This document shows, in pieces, positions 21,356 through 35,771 of a stretch of 64,000 bases of DNA. The stretch spans positions 1,063,295 through 1,127,294 of the forward strand of contig PDUO01000006.1 of NCBI GenBank assembly GCA_003008705.1. Reading direction: 5' to 3'. Source of the DNA: Pezicula radicicola. Its lineage: Eukaryota; Ascomycota; Leotiomycetes; Helotiales; Dermateaceae. The translations under genes were made by a program, and so were the position numbers. Each line of letters opens with the position of its first letter. The stretch's first letter is position 1. The notes beneath the pieces are model-generated. The model saw only the letters and a program-made list of their open reading frames with translations, had not been told where the DNA came from and made no database searches.

Positions 21356-24300
21356 TCAATCAACATCATTCATACTGGTCTCGCCAGCCGGGATCCTGTC
21401 CCTTAGCCACGCAAGTGTTGCCTCTGTTCCCTTGTCCAGAACAGTGTATTTCGGCACTCTGAACCTATTGCCCCTAACATCCAATCGCTGCAGTCCACCT
21501 GGCCCACCAAGGAGGCCGAGGCGAGCATTCAAACTACTCAGATCGTTGCTGTTACAGTCCAAAACGCGTAGTCCTTTGACTGCCTCTGGCGAAAGCTCCC
21601 GGATGGTGTTGTTCGAAGCCAGAATAGTTGTTAAGTTGGGGAAATGTGTTCGTAAAACTGGCAAAGATGTCAAGCGGTTGAAGCTGATATCTAACCTCTC
21701 TAACTGTGGCGCGATTAGGCGTTGCATTAGCGGTTGTAGAGAACTGAAAGTATTCGCGCTTAGGTCGAGCTCTTTTAAAACTGGCAACTCTAGCTCATCT
21801 TTCAAGAATGTATCACTGGTAAACTCGTTATGCGACAAGTTTAATGTCGTTAAGGTTGCGGCAAAGAAGGCAATTGATGCCGGAATCTCCTGGAAATTAT
21901 TGTGATGAAGTTGCAACACTTTGATCGAGTGGTTCGAAGCGACCTGTGCTGAAGCAACAGGGTTCAATGAAGTGGACTTTGTGTTGGATCGGTCAAGAAT
22001 ACCGCCAGTCTGTACAGGCCAGTCTGACGCCGAAGAAGGCCTACTGGGCGTCGACTGCGCAGACAAAAATTCTCCATCAATAGATTCCTCGTCTTGTATC
22101 TCAGGCTCGATAGGTTCCATGCGTGCTTTAAGTGCTCGCTTTAGATCATCACTTGCCATCCCGGCAAACTTCTTTTCTCTGAGCGGATTTCCACTTATGC
22201 GAAAGATCACTAAGGATTCCATGCCCCCAATCTTGTCGTCCAGCATCTTGAGGTCATTGCCGCTAAAGTCGACGATTTTCACTTTAGATAAGTTGACGAA
22301 GCCTTCTGGTAAGGAAGATATGTTGTTATCCTCAGCAGCAATTGTGAGTAAGGAGTCCCAGGATGACATGTCGGGGAGGCCTGTAAGGCGATTGCATGAG
22401 CAGCTTAATTGATGCAATGCAGGGAGCGCGAGCTCGGATATTGCCAGGCTTATTAAAGAATTGCCTGTGACATCCAGAATCTGCAGATGGGGCAAAGACT
22501 TGATGTCGGCTTCAATCAGCGTTCCGGATAGTCTATTCTTTCTTGCTACAAGCTCGACTAGAGGCAAATTGCATAAAGAGTCGAACGGCAGAGAGGCGAA
22601 CTGGTTCTCCGCAAGGTTCAGCGCCCGCAGCTTGACAAGATCTGCTAGTCCCTCCGGCAACGAAGTTAGTGTATTTCGCTGAATATCCAAGACCTCGAGG
22701 TTACGGAGCTGTGATATCCCTTCCGGCAGAGCACCGGAAAGGCTGTTTCCTGCTACTTTGAGATCCCGTAAAGCGGAAATCTGAGAGATAACCTCGAAAC
22801 AATCATTGCTGAGTTTGTTGTTCGACTAGACAATGTCAGCGAGAAAGCCTAGTGGATCACAGTTTATGAGACTTACAAGATTTAGAGTAGTAAGAAGCTC
22901 CAGTCTCCGAAAGCCTAAAGGAATTGCCTTCAGCAGGTTCCCATGCAAATCGATCGTTTCAAGCCCGCCAAACTGATTCCCTTTTCCATCATCGTCGTCC
23001 ACAGCAGCTCTCGGGTCTACATCAGGGAACACCTCGTCACTGAGCTCTTCAAACTCGTTGTCAGCAGCAATGAATCTAGTCAGGTCGACACATTCTGCCC
23101 ACGATCCAGAGACGGCTTCAATATTATACATATTAAGAACTTCATCTGGCATCTCTTTGAAGCCCATGGCTGCAATGTTTAAGCGACCATCAGTCCGTGC
23201 CGAGTCAATTCGTTTCCGTAGCAGCCCCTTGCTTGAATTGGGGTCAATTTGTTGATTAAAGGGATCTTGGGACAATCCAAAATCAAACGTTCCGGAAGGC
23301 ATCACGGGCATATCTTGTTGAGGGTCCGACACAACACTCGATGCACTCTTCATTGCTGCACGCTTAGCGGCTTTAGCCTGTGCTATCTGCTCTCTAAGGG
23401 TAAGTGAAGTCTTGCGCGGAACCACCGTCTGATCATCCGACTCTGAGGTGTTGTTCGTTCTACTCGATGTCGGAGACAAAGAACTGATTGCAGTATCCTC
23501 TGAGGATGCTGAGAAGGAAGACGGTAATCTATTGGAACCGCCGAAGCCAATTCTGTCAATTTCGGCTGGCTGGTCCGAATCTATCACTGGCTGTTCACGA
23601 AAGAGGCCATTGACTGAGCCACGGGCCTTTACTTGTCGAGAAGAAAAGGACTTGCTTCCCGATTTCAGTGTTGGCACCTTCACTGCAGTTTTGACCGGAC
23701 TTGGAGACCTTTCCCGAAAGAAGGACTCTGAAGTAGGAGATGGGAGCTTCGAGGCGGACGATCCAGGCGCTCTGAGACTGCGAATACTGGAAGGCGTTTT
23801 AAGTGATTTCACAGTACCGGGCCGCTTCATTGGGGTGCTCTCAAGTGTCGTTGCTTCTGGCGGGTTGAAGGTATTTGTGGAGGCCCTGAAATCTGGCGCA
23901 ATCGACTGTGCAGGGCCAGGACCTGAGCTAGAGGTCGGGCGGGAGCTTACAGAGCGATATGGTGGTCTCATCGACTTATCTGTATGGCTCGAACTGGGCC
24001 TCGAAGAACTAGATGCGCGTGAAGCAGGACGCATCGGACTATTTTCTGTGTTGAAAAAGCTGGACTTCCTTTGTACTGCAGGAGACGACGGTATGCTTTG
24101 CAGAGTCTCCATAGTCCTCTCTGACAGCGATAGTCGAGGCTTTCGACGTCCATGTATGGCGATATTTTCCTTCTCAACCAGTTCCGCTCCTTCCTGGATA
24201 TCTTCCTGTATCACGGCACTGGAATCCCTCGATGGCGGTCGAGCGTGTGTCTGCTGGGCCCCAGCTGACTGTTGGGAACGCTTGAGGAGCGCATTGCTGC

Positions 24301-24622
24301 TCGATCGTCGAAGAAAAGGCTGTTTCGGTGGCGTCTTGTGTATAACTGTTCCCGTAGAGCCTGAACTGGTCTCACGGGGCTTGGAGGGAGTAGATGGAAC
24401 TCGGGGCTTTGAAGGGGTCGATGATACGGATAATTGATCGCGTGAAGGTACAGCTCTTAAACGCGGGTTGGAAATGCTGTGACTGAGAGCGGGTCGCTGG
24501 GAAAGATTGTCCACAGAGGGTGCGTGTCGAAGGCCTGAACGAGGGACAGGAAGTCTGGAGATCGGTCGTGGGAGACCACTTGCTCTGTGGGAAGCATTAG
24601 GTTGGTGTGGTTGGTGATCCAT
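21356..24622 (-). CDS. LRRC40-like leucine-rich-repeat protein with long disordered N-terminus
   Basis: This 1071-aa protein has exons 24622-22877 and 22825-21356, with a 51-nt intron bearing a GTAAGT donor and TCTAG acceptor. The ATG at 24622 (MDHQPHQPNASHR) is the first methionine; the in-frame codons upstream include GTG but no ATG. Residues 1 to about 500 are Ser/Pro/Arg-rich and low complexity (SRLPVPRSGLRHAPS, many SP/TP sites). The C-terminal half has at least 14 leucine-rich repeats of the LxxLDLxxNxLxxLP class. A characteristic end, VLDKGTEATLAWLRDRIP, resembles LRRC40 and related Ras-type LRR proteins. It is probably an intracellular scaffold; partners are unknown. The disordered region has many potential phosphosites. 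Confidence 0.85.
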
Positions 24623-26109
24623 CCTCGCGATGGTGTTCGCGGGCAACGATGATTGTTGGATCAAGAAAAGAGCATCGCGCGATAAAGATGGACTATATGG
24701 ATGCACAATTGGTGATGCTGCTGCAGGAACGAACGAACAGGAGGGGAGAAGAAGCGGGCAGCAATGGTGTCAATTTGTCAAAAAAAAGAAAGCAGCCACG
24801 ATGGTCCGCAGTCATTTCTTTCCAAATGCGTCGGAAGGGAAGCTGTCAGACCCACAGGCCAATCAATGTCACGGCGGTTTAAATTTAATATTTGATGAAA
24901 TTATAATATTGAACCCGAGGCAGCGGCGAGGAGGTCTGTGTACTTCCGTACCTTTCGTGTCTAGCTGCAAGGCTGTAATGTAGCCTTGTATAGGTACCGA
25001 TGCAGGTGTCATTGGAGCTAGGTTGTTTGTGGAACGAAGTAAGTGCCCCCCCAGAGAATTGTCTAAATCATGAAAACGAAGGTTAAATTTGAATCCTAGC
25101 TAAACAGGCCGCAAGTTAGTCAGTTATCTATGAGTACTACTTGCCTTTGCCGAGTGTTGCCAAAGTCAATTCGTTAGCTAGATTCGTCGCTAATTCTGCT
25201 GCGATAGTAACCGCTTACCAGTGTAGAAGCATTGACGGTCTGAGCAAATCGATAGTGCAGAACTCTGCAGGAACAAAAACCTTTGTCTTCGGTCTACAAA
25301 ACAGGTACAGCACTTCCGTACACTATGTTTAATACAGCCTCAAATCACACTCAATTAACCGTTTTTTATGCCCTCAATACGAACGAAACACCGTCCCGAA
25401 GAACTGCGGGTGCCAAATAACAGCGAGATCCTTTATTATACGTACATCACCAGCAGTCATCTTCATCGGAAATATATCAAGAACTTTTACGAAAATACAC
25501 AGGATTAGGCAAAGAACATCTAGTTACCTTACGGAATATGATGAGTATCGCCAACATAAAATCTCCAACGTATGACGAAGCTGAGACTTTGTTAATATAG
25601 CGGCAGCAGCAAGTCGTGTTTGCATGATTTGATTTTCAATTATGAAGATCTCGGAGGAACATCCAAGGCATTCGAGGATTTTCTTCCAGATCAAAGGCTT
25701 CAATGCCATCATGCTTTCTAACATGAGAACTTGCAGAACAGCCTTGTCATCATGTGACCTTTAAATGCGCACAGATCGCTTGCAGTTCTGAGTGGTCGTG
25801 ATCCCTGTCAGGTCTCTTCCATGGCAACCAGCCTCTTTCAACAGCATCTTCGCAACTTTGCCAGCCCCTCGACTATCGAGGCTTTACGAGTCTCTATTGT
25901 CGCGACCACTTATTGCTTGCGCGCGCGCTCAATTAAACAATACATCCATTGCGCGACGCATCCATACACTCTACACTCTCTTGCCTTCGTCGTATCACGC
26001 AAACAAAGGTGCGCATGCAACCCAATGCCGCTGCAGACGCGGGGACAAACTGACTTGATTTTGAATGTAGATAGACCAACCCCGTCGCAAAGAAACTTCA
26101 AACTTCACA
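24623..26109. other. 1.5-kb bidirectional intergenic region
   Basis: This region lies between two divergently transcribed genes. The part next to 26110 is the presumptive upstream region of the coiled-coil gene. No ORF in it could be tied to a protein family, and no RNA gene was recognised. Confidence 0.45.
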
Positions 26110-27624
26110 ATGGCCTCCGACTCTGAAAGCTTCTACGAGGACTCGCCTGCCGCTACCCCTCATCCCCTGGATGCCGATATGCCTTCCTTGCAGCACCTTG
26201 CACGAGCAACGCCATCAGCATCAATGATAGCTGGCCCTGCCTCCTCTTCCATCACTCTCGCCGCTGAGCTTCCTCGTACATCCAAAGGCCGTAGCTCGAC
26301 CATGTCATCCTCGATAACTCCGCCACCATCGACCCAAGCTGCAAGTATGCGTGGAAAAGCTTGTGATGATACGCTATCGGCTATGCTCTCATCCCCACCG
26401 CCTACTATATCCAACGGTATTACAAGAGCTGGGGTCACTGTGAGCGGCGCTTACCGACCATCCAACTCAAAAATCAATAGTGCTTCTCCGGAGCAATTGC
26501 GAGAGATCATATATGCGCTTCTCGCAAACGAGGCAAAGCAGGAAGCCATGCTCGCAGAGTCACGCATGACCATTGCTCATTTGAACCTCCAGATGAACAT
26601 GTTGAGCGCAGAGAAGGAGAGCGAAATTCAACGCATGGAAGTCGAGCATTCTATGACGAAGCGGGAGGTCGCGATGCTTTCGATGGCTCGCTCGAACACC
26701 AATACCCCAGGAAGCAGCTTGCTCACGAACTACATAAAGCTTGATGAGAAGCACCAAGCTCTTGTCGAGATATGTGATGGTCTTCACCGCCGCCTTGATC
26801 GTGCAAAGAAGGTCATTGAGAACAAAACTGATGAAATATTCGATCTTCATAAGGAAATTGGCATGTATAAGAACCGTATTAGAGAAAAGCACGATACCTA
26901 CCAACACCTCAGAAGCCCTGGCGGCCCTTTCCACTCATCGAACCTCAAGACACCTATCTTTAGCAATCCAGACACCCCACAACAGTACCGCGACACCCCA
27001 AAAAGAACTCCTGTCACCGGACGCTCTGTGGGCCGTGAAGGACCATTTGATGCTCTTCTGCTAGCTGATCGTGTTTTAAGCCAAGAGAACAATAGCGCCC
27101 CTTCAACTCCCATCATCTCTCGTCGTCCCGAACCACGCACGCCTGTCCGTCACCAACGTGCGGCCCAGTCGCTATCATCTCTTCAAACTACCCCTGGGTC
27201 CGCTCGTCCTATGACAGGCAATGTTTCACTACTTCCATCAGCACAATTCCACAACCCCCCGCCAACTCATGAGCGACGCCGCAAGAGTCGTGATAGCACC
27301 ATATCTGCCCCAGACGCTGAAGAGATTGCCCGAGCTGCTTTGGCCGGCTTTGGCGATAGTAGTGAAGATGATGTCAATGAGAGCCGGGCAAGTCAGGAGG
27401 CTGCAGCGTTGCTCCGCGCTGATCCAAAGGAATCGTTTGAGGTCCTATCTTCGCGAACAGGAACACCAATCCCAGCCGAGAAAGGAATTCAAGTGAAGCT
27501 CCACACAACCGTCACTAAGACCGCCATGATGGAGAAGCGCAAGTACGTCGATGATAGTGGTGATAATATTGCGAAGAAACCCCGTGTTGATGTTGGGCTC
27601 GGAATTTTTTCTCCCCGTGGTTAA
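26110..27624 (+). CDS. Conserved fungal coiled-coil protein of unknown function
   Basis: This intronless 504-aa protein begins MASDSESFYEDSPAATPHP. A Ser/Pro-rich stretch (1-120) is followed by a heptad-rich coiled coil at about 125-260 (REIIYALLANEAKQEAML ... LDRAKKVIENKTDEIFDLHK). After it comes a disordered tail with many TP/SP sites (SNPDTPQQYRDTPKRTP) and a short basic segment KKPRVDVGLG near the C-terminus that could be a nuclear signal. No catalytic domain is visible, so it may be a structural or regulatory scaffold. I do not recognise a specific family. Codon use is uniform over the whole frame. Confidence 0.75.
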   Translation: MASDSESFYEDSPAATPHPLDADMPSLQHLARATPSASMIAGPASSSITLAAELPRTSKGRSSTMSSSITPPPSTQAASMRGKACDDTLSAMLSSPPPTISNGITRAGVTVSGAYRPSNSKINSASPEQLREIIYALLANEAKQEAMLAESRMTIAHLNLQMNMLSAEKESEIQRMEVEHSMTKREVAMLSMARSNTNTPGSSLLTNYIKLDEKHQALVEICDGLHRRLDRAKKVIENKTDEIFDLHKEIGMYKNRIREKHDTYQHLRSPGGPFHSSNLKTPIFSNPDTPQQYRDTPKRTPVTGRSVGREGPFDALLLADRVLSQENNSAPSTPIISRRPEPRTPVRHQRAAQSLSSLQTTPGSARPMTGNVSLLPSAQFHNPPPTHERRRKSRDSTISAPDAEEIARAALAGFGDSSEDDVNESRASQEAAALLRADPKESFEVLSSRTGTPIPAEKGIQVKLHTTVTKTAMMEKRKYVDDSGDNIAKKPRVDVGLGIFSPRG

Positions 27625-28594
27625 GATTGCTTCTGTACAGTTGTCAATATTAATACCTCCCTCTGATTCAACAATTCAACAAACGCTATACTAGACCGAC
27701 CTGACGCATAATGGAAAGCAAGGGAAATGTTATGCATTTATGGATAATGATGATGATAATGGAAACAGGGCAGGTTTAGCACCCATGACTTACACGCAGT
27801 ATTTTAAACGGCTTTTACTTCGGGGTGTTCTTCAATGTACAAGTACATCGTTTGGGCCCCAACCTCACTCCTCTTTTTTGTAGGATTATGAACCACCACT
27901 CAAGGTTCGCCCTATATTAACCCTTGATTTTGAAGGGTCGCTAGCATTGGCTACAGATTTGGTCAATGTTTTTTGGCGCTCGCCTGTATGAATAGCTTGC
28001 TTATTGCTGGATAGCGGCTACAATAGAACGAATATGAATAATAAATCAATGCCTATTTTTCATGTCATGCTAAGGTTAATATGTCTATTACAATATAATC
28101 CATAAACAAATTAGGAGAACAGAGTTGAAAATGATCTGAGCAGCAACTTTAATTGATGAATGTGCCGACTACAGGCATTTGAACGTGCATATCACCATCT
28201 TGAATGTACCCCTTGCTATCAGCACCATTTCAATGGTACTACGGTGTTGCAGATAGAATCCTGCTTTAGGGAATGTCTCAAGTCCGATCTAGTTTAGTCA
28301 ATTTGGCGGCAATTCTCGGGATCTGAACGTGTGTATAACACCGCTTCGTCTACAAAGTAAAAATTACCTGTTTCGTCGATAATGCGAGATCATTTCAACC
28401 TAAACCCACTTATTGGCAGATTAGCCTCGTCACTTCGTTTTAAACAGAAGTACATCAACAGCGGGGAGCACAAGTTGTGTCTATGCTGTTATATCTTGCT
28501 CATGATCTCATTCCCAAATATTTGGTCATTTCTCTTAATAAAGTTAAGCTTCACTCACTCTAGAACGACATTCATTATTGAAACCTACGCCCAG
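27625..28594. other. 1-kb intergenic region
   Basis: This is the 3' flank of the coiled-coil gene followed by the upstream region of the carboxylesterase gene. An open frame continues upstream from the esterase start (in-frame ATG at 28382), but the encoded leader is not signal-like, so it is treated as leader sequence. Confidence 0.4.
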
Positions 28595-30570
<1,976 letters not shown>

Positions 30571-32299
30571 AGGAGGATCTGTATTATAACTGAGGTAAGC
30601 TTTTGTTATTGCAGATAGTTACCTATAGCATACTTAGCAATTTGCTTATTGTGATAAAAAAAAGTTAACCATTAGCATAGGTTGTAGAACTGTTGAAGCT
30701 AGTGTTTTGTTTAAGCTTCGAAGATAGGTAGTTAGTCGTCTAGCCATCGTCGTCGTATATACTGAATTTTAGAAACTGTATATAGTCCAAGTATCACTGT
30801 TGCGATGTTGAGTTGGTGAGATATCCTTAGTGCTGTTTTTATTAGAACAGTAATAATACTAAATCAAGGTTACTTACACTACACTAGTACCAGCCTCACC
30901 ATCAACCATCCCGCAAAGCAACCACACAAACCTTCTCTCCTACCACAAGCCCATCCATCACCTTATCCAATCTCAACCATTTAAACCCACTTAAGCCCTC
31001 CATTATCAAAATTACCGACAAAATCTGTGTGTGCTAGTATTACCGTGGGGCGAATTCAGGTGGAAGACGACTGGCGATCTAACATGTTCTTGTTGGGTAA
31101 GTGCTAGGAACCTTAGGTCTGGAGGTTTCGCAGTCAAATGTAGATATTCACTTCTAATTTTCTATCTGACTGAGTATTTAGGACACCTCTTGTTTTCTGG
31201 GATTTTGGGGGATTTTGGAGAGGGAGGGTTTTTTGCTGGCTTTTTCGTTTGTTAGGTTTTTGGTTTTGGGAGCGAGGGTTAAATTAAGCGAGGCGAGCAA
31301 ATTATATTGGTGACAGCTTGAGGCATGGACAAGTGTATTGTAACCAAATAAGAATGCTAATACCATTTCTAGATACACTAAAAAGTTTCCAATTAAGCAA
31401 ATTCGGTGTATCACTAATACCACAGCCTTTTTTTCAAAAGCAAGAGCGTCACAACCTAAAGTACGTAGATAAATAAGTAAACAAACAAACTAAGAGCAAT
31501 ACACCTTTTTTCCCCCTTAAACAAAGAACGTATCTGTGTATACAAAATAGTAAAATTAGTAGTTTTTCTTTAGGCAGGGCGTTTTACGCCACTTAAATGA
31601 GTACTAAAGTGAATGCCTTTCAGAAAACCTCTACTTCTAACACTCAACCTCCCACCACTCACCTCTCACCTCTCACCCCCAAAAGCCACAAAACCTCTCA
31701 AAATAAAATGGGTTCACGAAACGTACAACCGTAAGCCAAGCTTTCTCTTCCCACCACCTCTATCAGTTCCAAATCCAAATACAAATCCACCAAACTCATT
31801 TTCAGAATTACTCAAACTAAATTCAGTGATTTAGAAGACAATCAGTACGAAAGTGTAAGATACGAAATACTGCAAGTACTACTGCTTCCTGCGGCACTAA
31901 TCTAGGTTCTAAAGAAGAGAGAAAGAAGAAAGATGAAGAGAAGATGAGGAAGAATGATGAGATTAGGAGAAGAGGAGGGAGGTAACGGAGAGAGGGGAGA
32001 GAGGGCGGAGCATGAGGGTTGTTCTTTATCGGCTTGTTTTAAGTCTGATCAAGCTGCTGGTTACGTTTTGAATACTTGGTGATTGAAGGCTAATTAGTTT
32101 ATTTTCTAGGCTAATGAGGAATGAGCAAAGGAACGGCGGGATGTGAGGAGGGAGGCTGCGGGAATAGTGGCGTAGAATTAGGAGGAAGATGATAGCAAGG
32201 AGGGTGAGGGTGCTCATGTTGAGGATGAGACAGAGGATGCAAATGGGATAATTGCTTTCCCTTGGCAAGAAAGACCCGACAAGAATATTGATGCCAATT
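30571..32299. other. 1.7-kb AT-rich intergenic region with low-complexity tracts
   Basis: No gene is recognised. A purine-rich AGAGAAGA-type tract lies at 31912-32010. Short open frames on both strands (31031-31255, 31178-31423, 31613-31834) are composition-driven and lack any motif. Confidence 0.45.
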
Positions 32300-34872
32300 C
32301 TACAACTCCAGGGCGCCTTGCTCAACGGCATCGCTAACACTTAATCCACTTCCACTCTCCCGACTTAGACGTTCACTTTCCGGAACCTTCTTATTCTCCT
32401 GATAACTCAGTATCAACTCCCCACCGCCTCTCAGTAAATCCTCAAACATCGTCTTCCGCATAACAGCCATCTCACTCCCTCGGTTCTTCAGAAGCTCTGA
32501 AACAAGAACTAGACCATTCTCGCGGTCAATACGTGCCATTTCTGCTGCTTGGGCATGAGGTTGAACAGCTTCTGGAGAAAGTCCTTGGATCATATCTGTA
32601 ATGCCGGCTTCGTTTTCTGGAGCTACAACAGCACTGGAAGGCAACGAAGATGGAGAAGCAGATACGGGAGAAGAGATCGGTGTGCCATCAACAAACGAGT
32701 GCCCGGTTAGCATTTCAACAAGAGGTCGGAAGACTTCGACATCTTGCATAATATCTGATATGCACTCGGCGCCCTCCGGAAACCTGGCCATAAGAGCAAA
32801 GACGAACCAGCCTTCACTTCGAACGATGGGCCATTTCTTCTGGCTTACCATGAAGGAAAGCGGCCTTCCAATGTCAGGATGCATCTTGAAAAACTTTTTA
32901 CGGATCCTCTCCATCTCTTCGGGAGTACGTTTTTTGTAGGTGTTAACAACACGGCATATGGCTGTCAAGAGACGGGATATTTCCATCTTCACTGGTTCAG
33001 CGCCTGTACGTTCAAAGAGGGAGATTAGGAGTGACATGTGGGATCTCATGTTTGCAGGAGAGTCGGGATCTTCTGAGAGTCGTTGTGAGATTTTGCGGAT
33101 ATTTTCGAATTCGCCTGCTACCATGACACGTGCTAAAGAGACTGACGAGTATTGTATTTGTGGTAGCGTATCCATTGCCCAGAGTCGAGGAAGTGCGCCC
33201 ATGAGTCCTGCTTGTCCGATTGCCGTTTTATTCTTTGCGGGAAGTGCTAAGTTCTTGAGGAACCCGAGGGCTGCATGTAGAAGCTGCGAGTCATTCGTGT
33301 TTTCGACTACAGTGATAAGTGGCTTATGAACTTGACAAGTGTGGACAAACTCTTCACACGTTGCGTCCGAACGAGCTATATTTCCAAGCATAATACAAGC
33401 ACATACTTGGAGTTGGAGTTGGGGACTTGACAGCCAACGACGAAGAGAGCTGGCAAAAGGTGAAAGCACTGGCACCGCGATTGCAAATTCTGGAAGTGCC
33501 GAGATATCGGAAAGTACTTGATTAAGCCCAATTCGCATTTGAGATAATTGCTTTGCTTCATCTTCGTCCGGAGAGGACGGTCCAATTGAGGGGTGCGAAT
33601 CGAATCTTGTGTACGAGTCTACAAGAACCGTGAGAGTGATGTCGAGGGAGCCGTATTTGAAGAATGCTTTCTGGAATTTCTCGTGCTTCAAGTAGGTAGC
33701 TGCACAGTTGACAAGAGTAATAAAGTCATCCATGTCAGTCATATATTCTCTATCTGCAGCTAGTTTCAAGAGAACAATTGCTGTGTTTTCCGGAGCAAAG
33801 TCTGGCTCAGAAGCTAGCATGCTTGTTAGTAGTTTATTGAATATCTGGCTAGTAAACTTACACTGAGACACGAGAAGATCTAATACTTTACAAACATAGC
33901 TCAAGAACGCTCTGCTTTCATTGAACCTAGGGCTGGAGACTAGCTCAATAAGCGCTTTGCTCAAATATGAACTCGACGCCTGCTGCTGTGCAGGTTCTGT
34001 CCATTATCAGTAATGAATTTGTTTCTCTATCCTTGAGCTTGGACCTACCATAGTCTATGATGACATTGTAAAGAACTGGAATAGCGAAAGGAAGTAAGGC
34101 GGTATCTTGTAACTGCAGCATGATAGAGGGTATACTTTTTGAACCAACGACACGAGCCCTGTTTTCGTCTGAACCTTGTCAGTGTATATCACTATGGTCG
34201 TAAGGAGTTTAGATACCTGTGTCTGCACATGAATTTCCTATAAGACGTAGGACGTGGATCTTGAGTGTATTTTTGAGAGCATGAGAGCTTAATAATTCCA
34301 GGAAGAAGTTCAGCACACCAGAGTCTCCTAATGGTATCCGCCATTTTGCTGTGGGGTGGGTCAGAATATACAAATAGAGAATCACCATCATTGCCTTCAA
34401 TCAAAGACTGAGAAGATTAGGACTTACGATCTCGACTACCATCAGCTAGCTTCTCTACAACGACATCCATATATACTGAACCTGACCACCAGAGTTGAGC
34501 TAAGGTTGGCAAAACAACTTTTAGCCTCTCCGTCCGGCTTTGCCTATCTTCCAAATCTACAACCTCCTCAGCATCGTCATCTTCATCAGCCATCTCCTGA
34601 TCTTCCTTCGGCTGCTCTTCCTCCAGCTGCTCTTCCTCCAGCTCAAAAATCGCTACAATTGACTGCATCATGTGACCTTGTTCCTCGAGTGATAATAGCA
34701 CGTTTAAGGTATTCGCGTCAAGCGCATTATTGCCTAATATCTCATTAATATTGAAGGCATCCTCAGTAGGAGAAGGCTCCGGTAAAGACTGGGCTGAAGC
34801 AGAGAGCAGTGTTTGTAACGGGTCCACGGCCTCTATGGGTTGAGTCCCCTCCATATACTGGTCCTTAGACAT
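32300..34872 (-). CDS. Armadillo-repeat protein, SmgGDS/RAP1GDS1-like
   Basis: Exons are 34872-34428, 34348-34217, 34168-34049 and 33996-32300 (797 aa). A 48-nt segment 33861-33814 has GTAAGT, CTAAC and CTAG and can also be spliced out in frame, giving 781 aa. After an acidic N-terminus (DQEMADEDDDAEEVVD) come helical ARM/HEAT-type repeats, for example LNFFLELLSSHALKNTLKIH and LLHAALGFLKNLALPAKNK, and a block ICRVVNTYKKRTPEEMERIR. From memory this resembles fungal proteins related to SmgGDS, which chaperone and stimulate small GTPases. The C-terminus (SLSRESGS) is Ser-rich. The GTPase partner is unknown. Confidence 0.75.
33814..33861 (-). other. Optional in-frame intron in the SmgGDS-like gene
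   Basis: Donor GTAAGT, branch CTACTAAC and acceptor CTAG enclose 48 nt, a multiple of three. Translation is open with or without removal, so the segment could be spliced or retained. Confidence 0.5.
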
Positions 34873-35771
34873 GGTTAATCAAGCTTATTGGAATCTCCTG
34901 ATCACTTTCTGCAAGATAGCTGACACCTAGAACTGCAGCTGGCGTACGCAGTACTTCGTATGACAAGGGCAGAGGCTGCGCCACAATCAATATCCAATTT
35001 GTATGTAGCTCCTTGTCCGTAGGTACAGTACAAAGCGAAGGCTGTCTAGTCAGGTAAGAGCTCTTGAGTCGAAACGTCTGCTTCGTATGGCGTGGGTGAT
35101 TTTGTTCTCTTGAGGAGGCAGTGCAGTGTTGGTGTTAGATAGGTGAGGAAAACGATGAACGAAATGCTTTCCTAGTTAGGCTGCGCAGAGCGGCAGAAAT
35201 TGTAAGCAGGTGAGGGTAAATTTCTATCTCTATCGAGGTTGCCAACGTTGTTGTCAAAAAACAACAACAAAGTCCTCACAGATTTTACTTGGTAGATGTA
35301 GTTTATCAGGATTCTACTTAACATACACGAATTAGATACTTCTTAAAGAGTAGGTAGGAAGGAGGGTTGGCAAAAGGTAAAACTTGGGCGGTGTAGAGGA
35401 TTGGCAGAATGATAATGCTGTCTCATTCGTTAGTTCGTGGACAAGCTTATGCAGACGACACACATAAACACAGCCTTCTCACGTAGTCTAGCATGACACA
35501 ACATTCCGATGCTTGACTTAACTCTAATATCTGATAGGTGATCAGACAGAAATCACATTGACAACTACAGTCTGTAAGTCCTAGTATGTTGAGCTACTAG
35601 ATATCTGCGCTCAATCCTAGTGACTGCTTGCCTCGCGTTAGAATCTATTTCAAGCTCTTTTCACCCCGTATCTATCCTGTTCGGAACTCGCTCTCGCTCT
35701 CGCTTAGCGACCATGAATAAGTAAAAGAAAGGAGTATGTAGACAAGTTCAGAGATATTTATCATTACATAA
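34873..35771. other. Intergenic region
   Basis: The 0.9 kb between the start of the armadillo gene and the 3' end of the next minus-strand gene contains no supported gene. At 35700-35710 the palindrome TCGCTTAGCGA also occurs at 63968-63978. Confidence 0.4.

Noticed and set aside
24622..24706. Longer N-terminus of the LRR protein starting at 24706
   Set aside because: The codon at 24706 is GTG, not ATG; the first ATG in frame is at 24622.
28382..28594. Extending the carboxylesterase to the upstream ATG at 28382
   Set aside because: The added 71 residues do not look like a signal peptide, whereas ATG 28595 gives a classical one.
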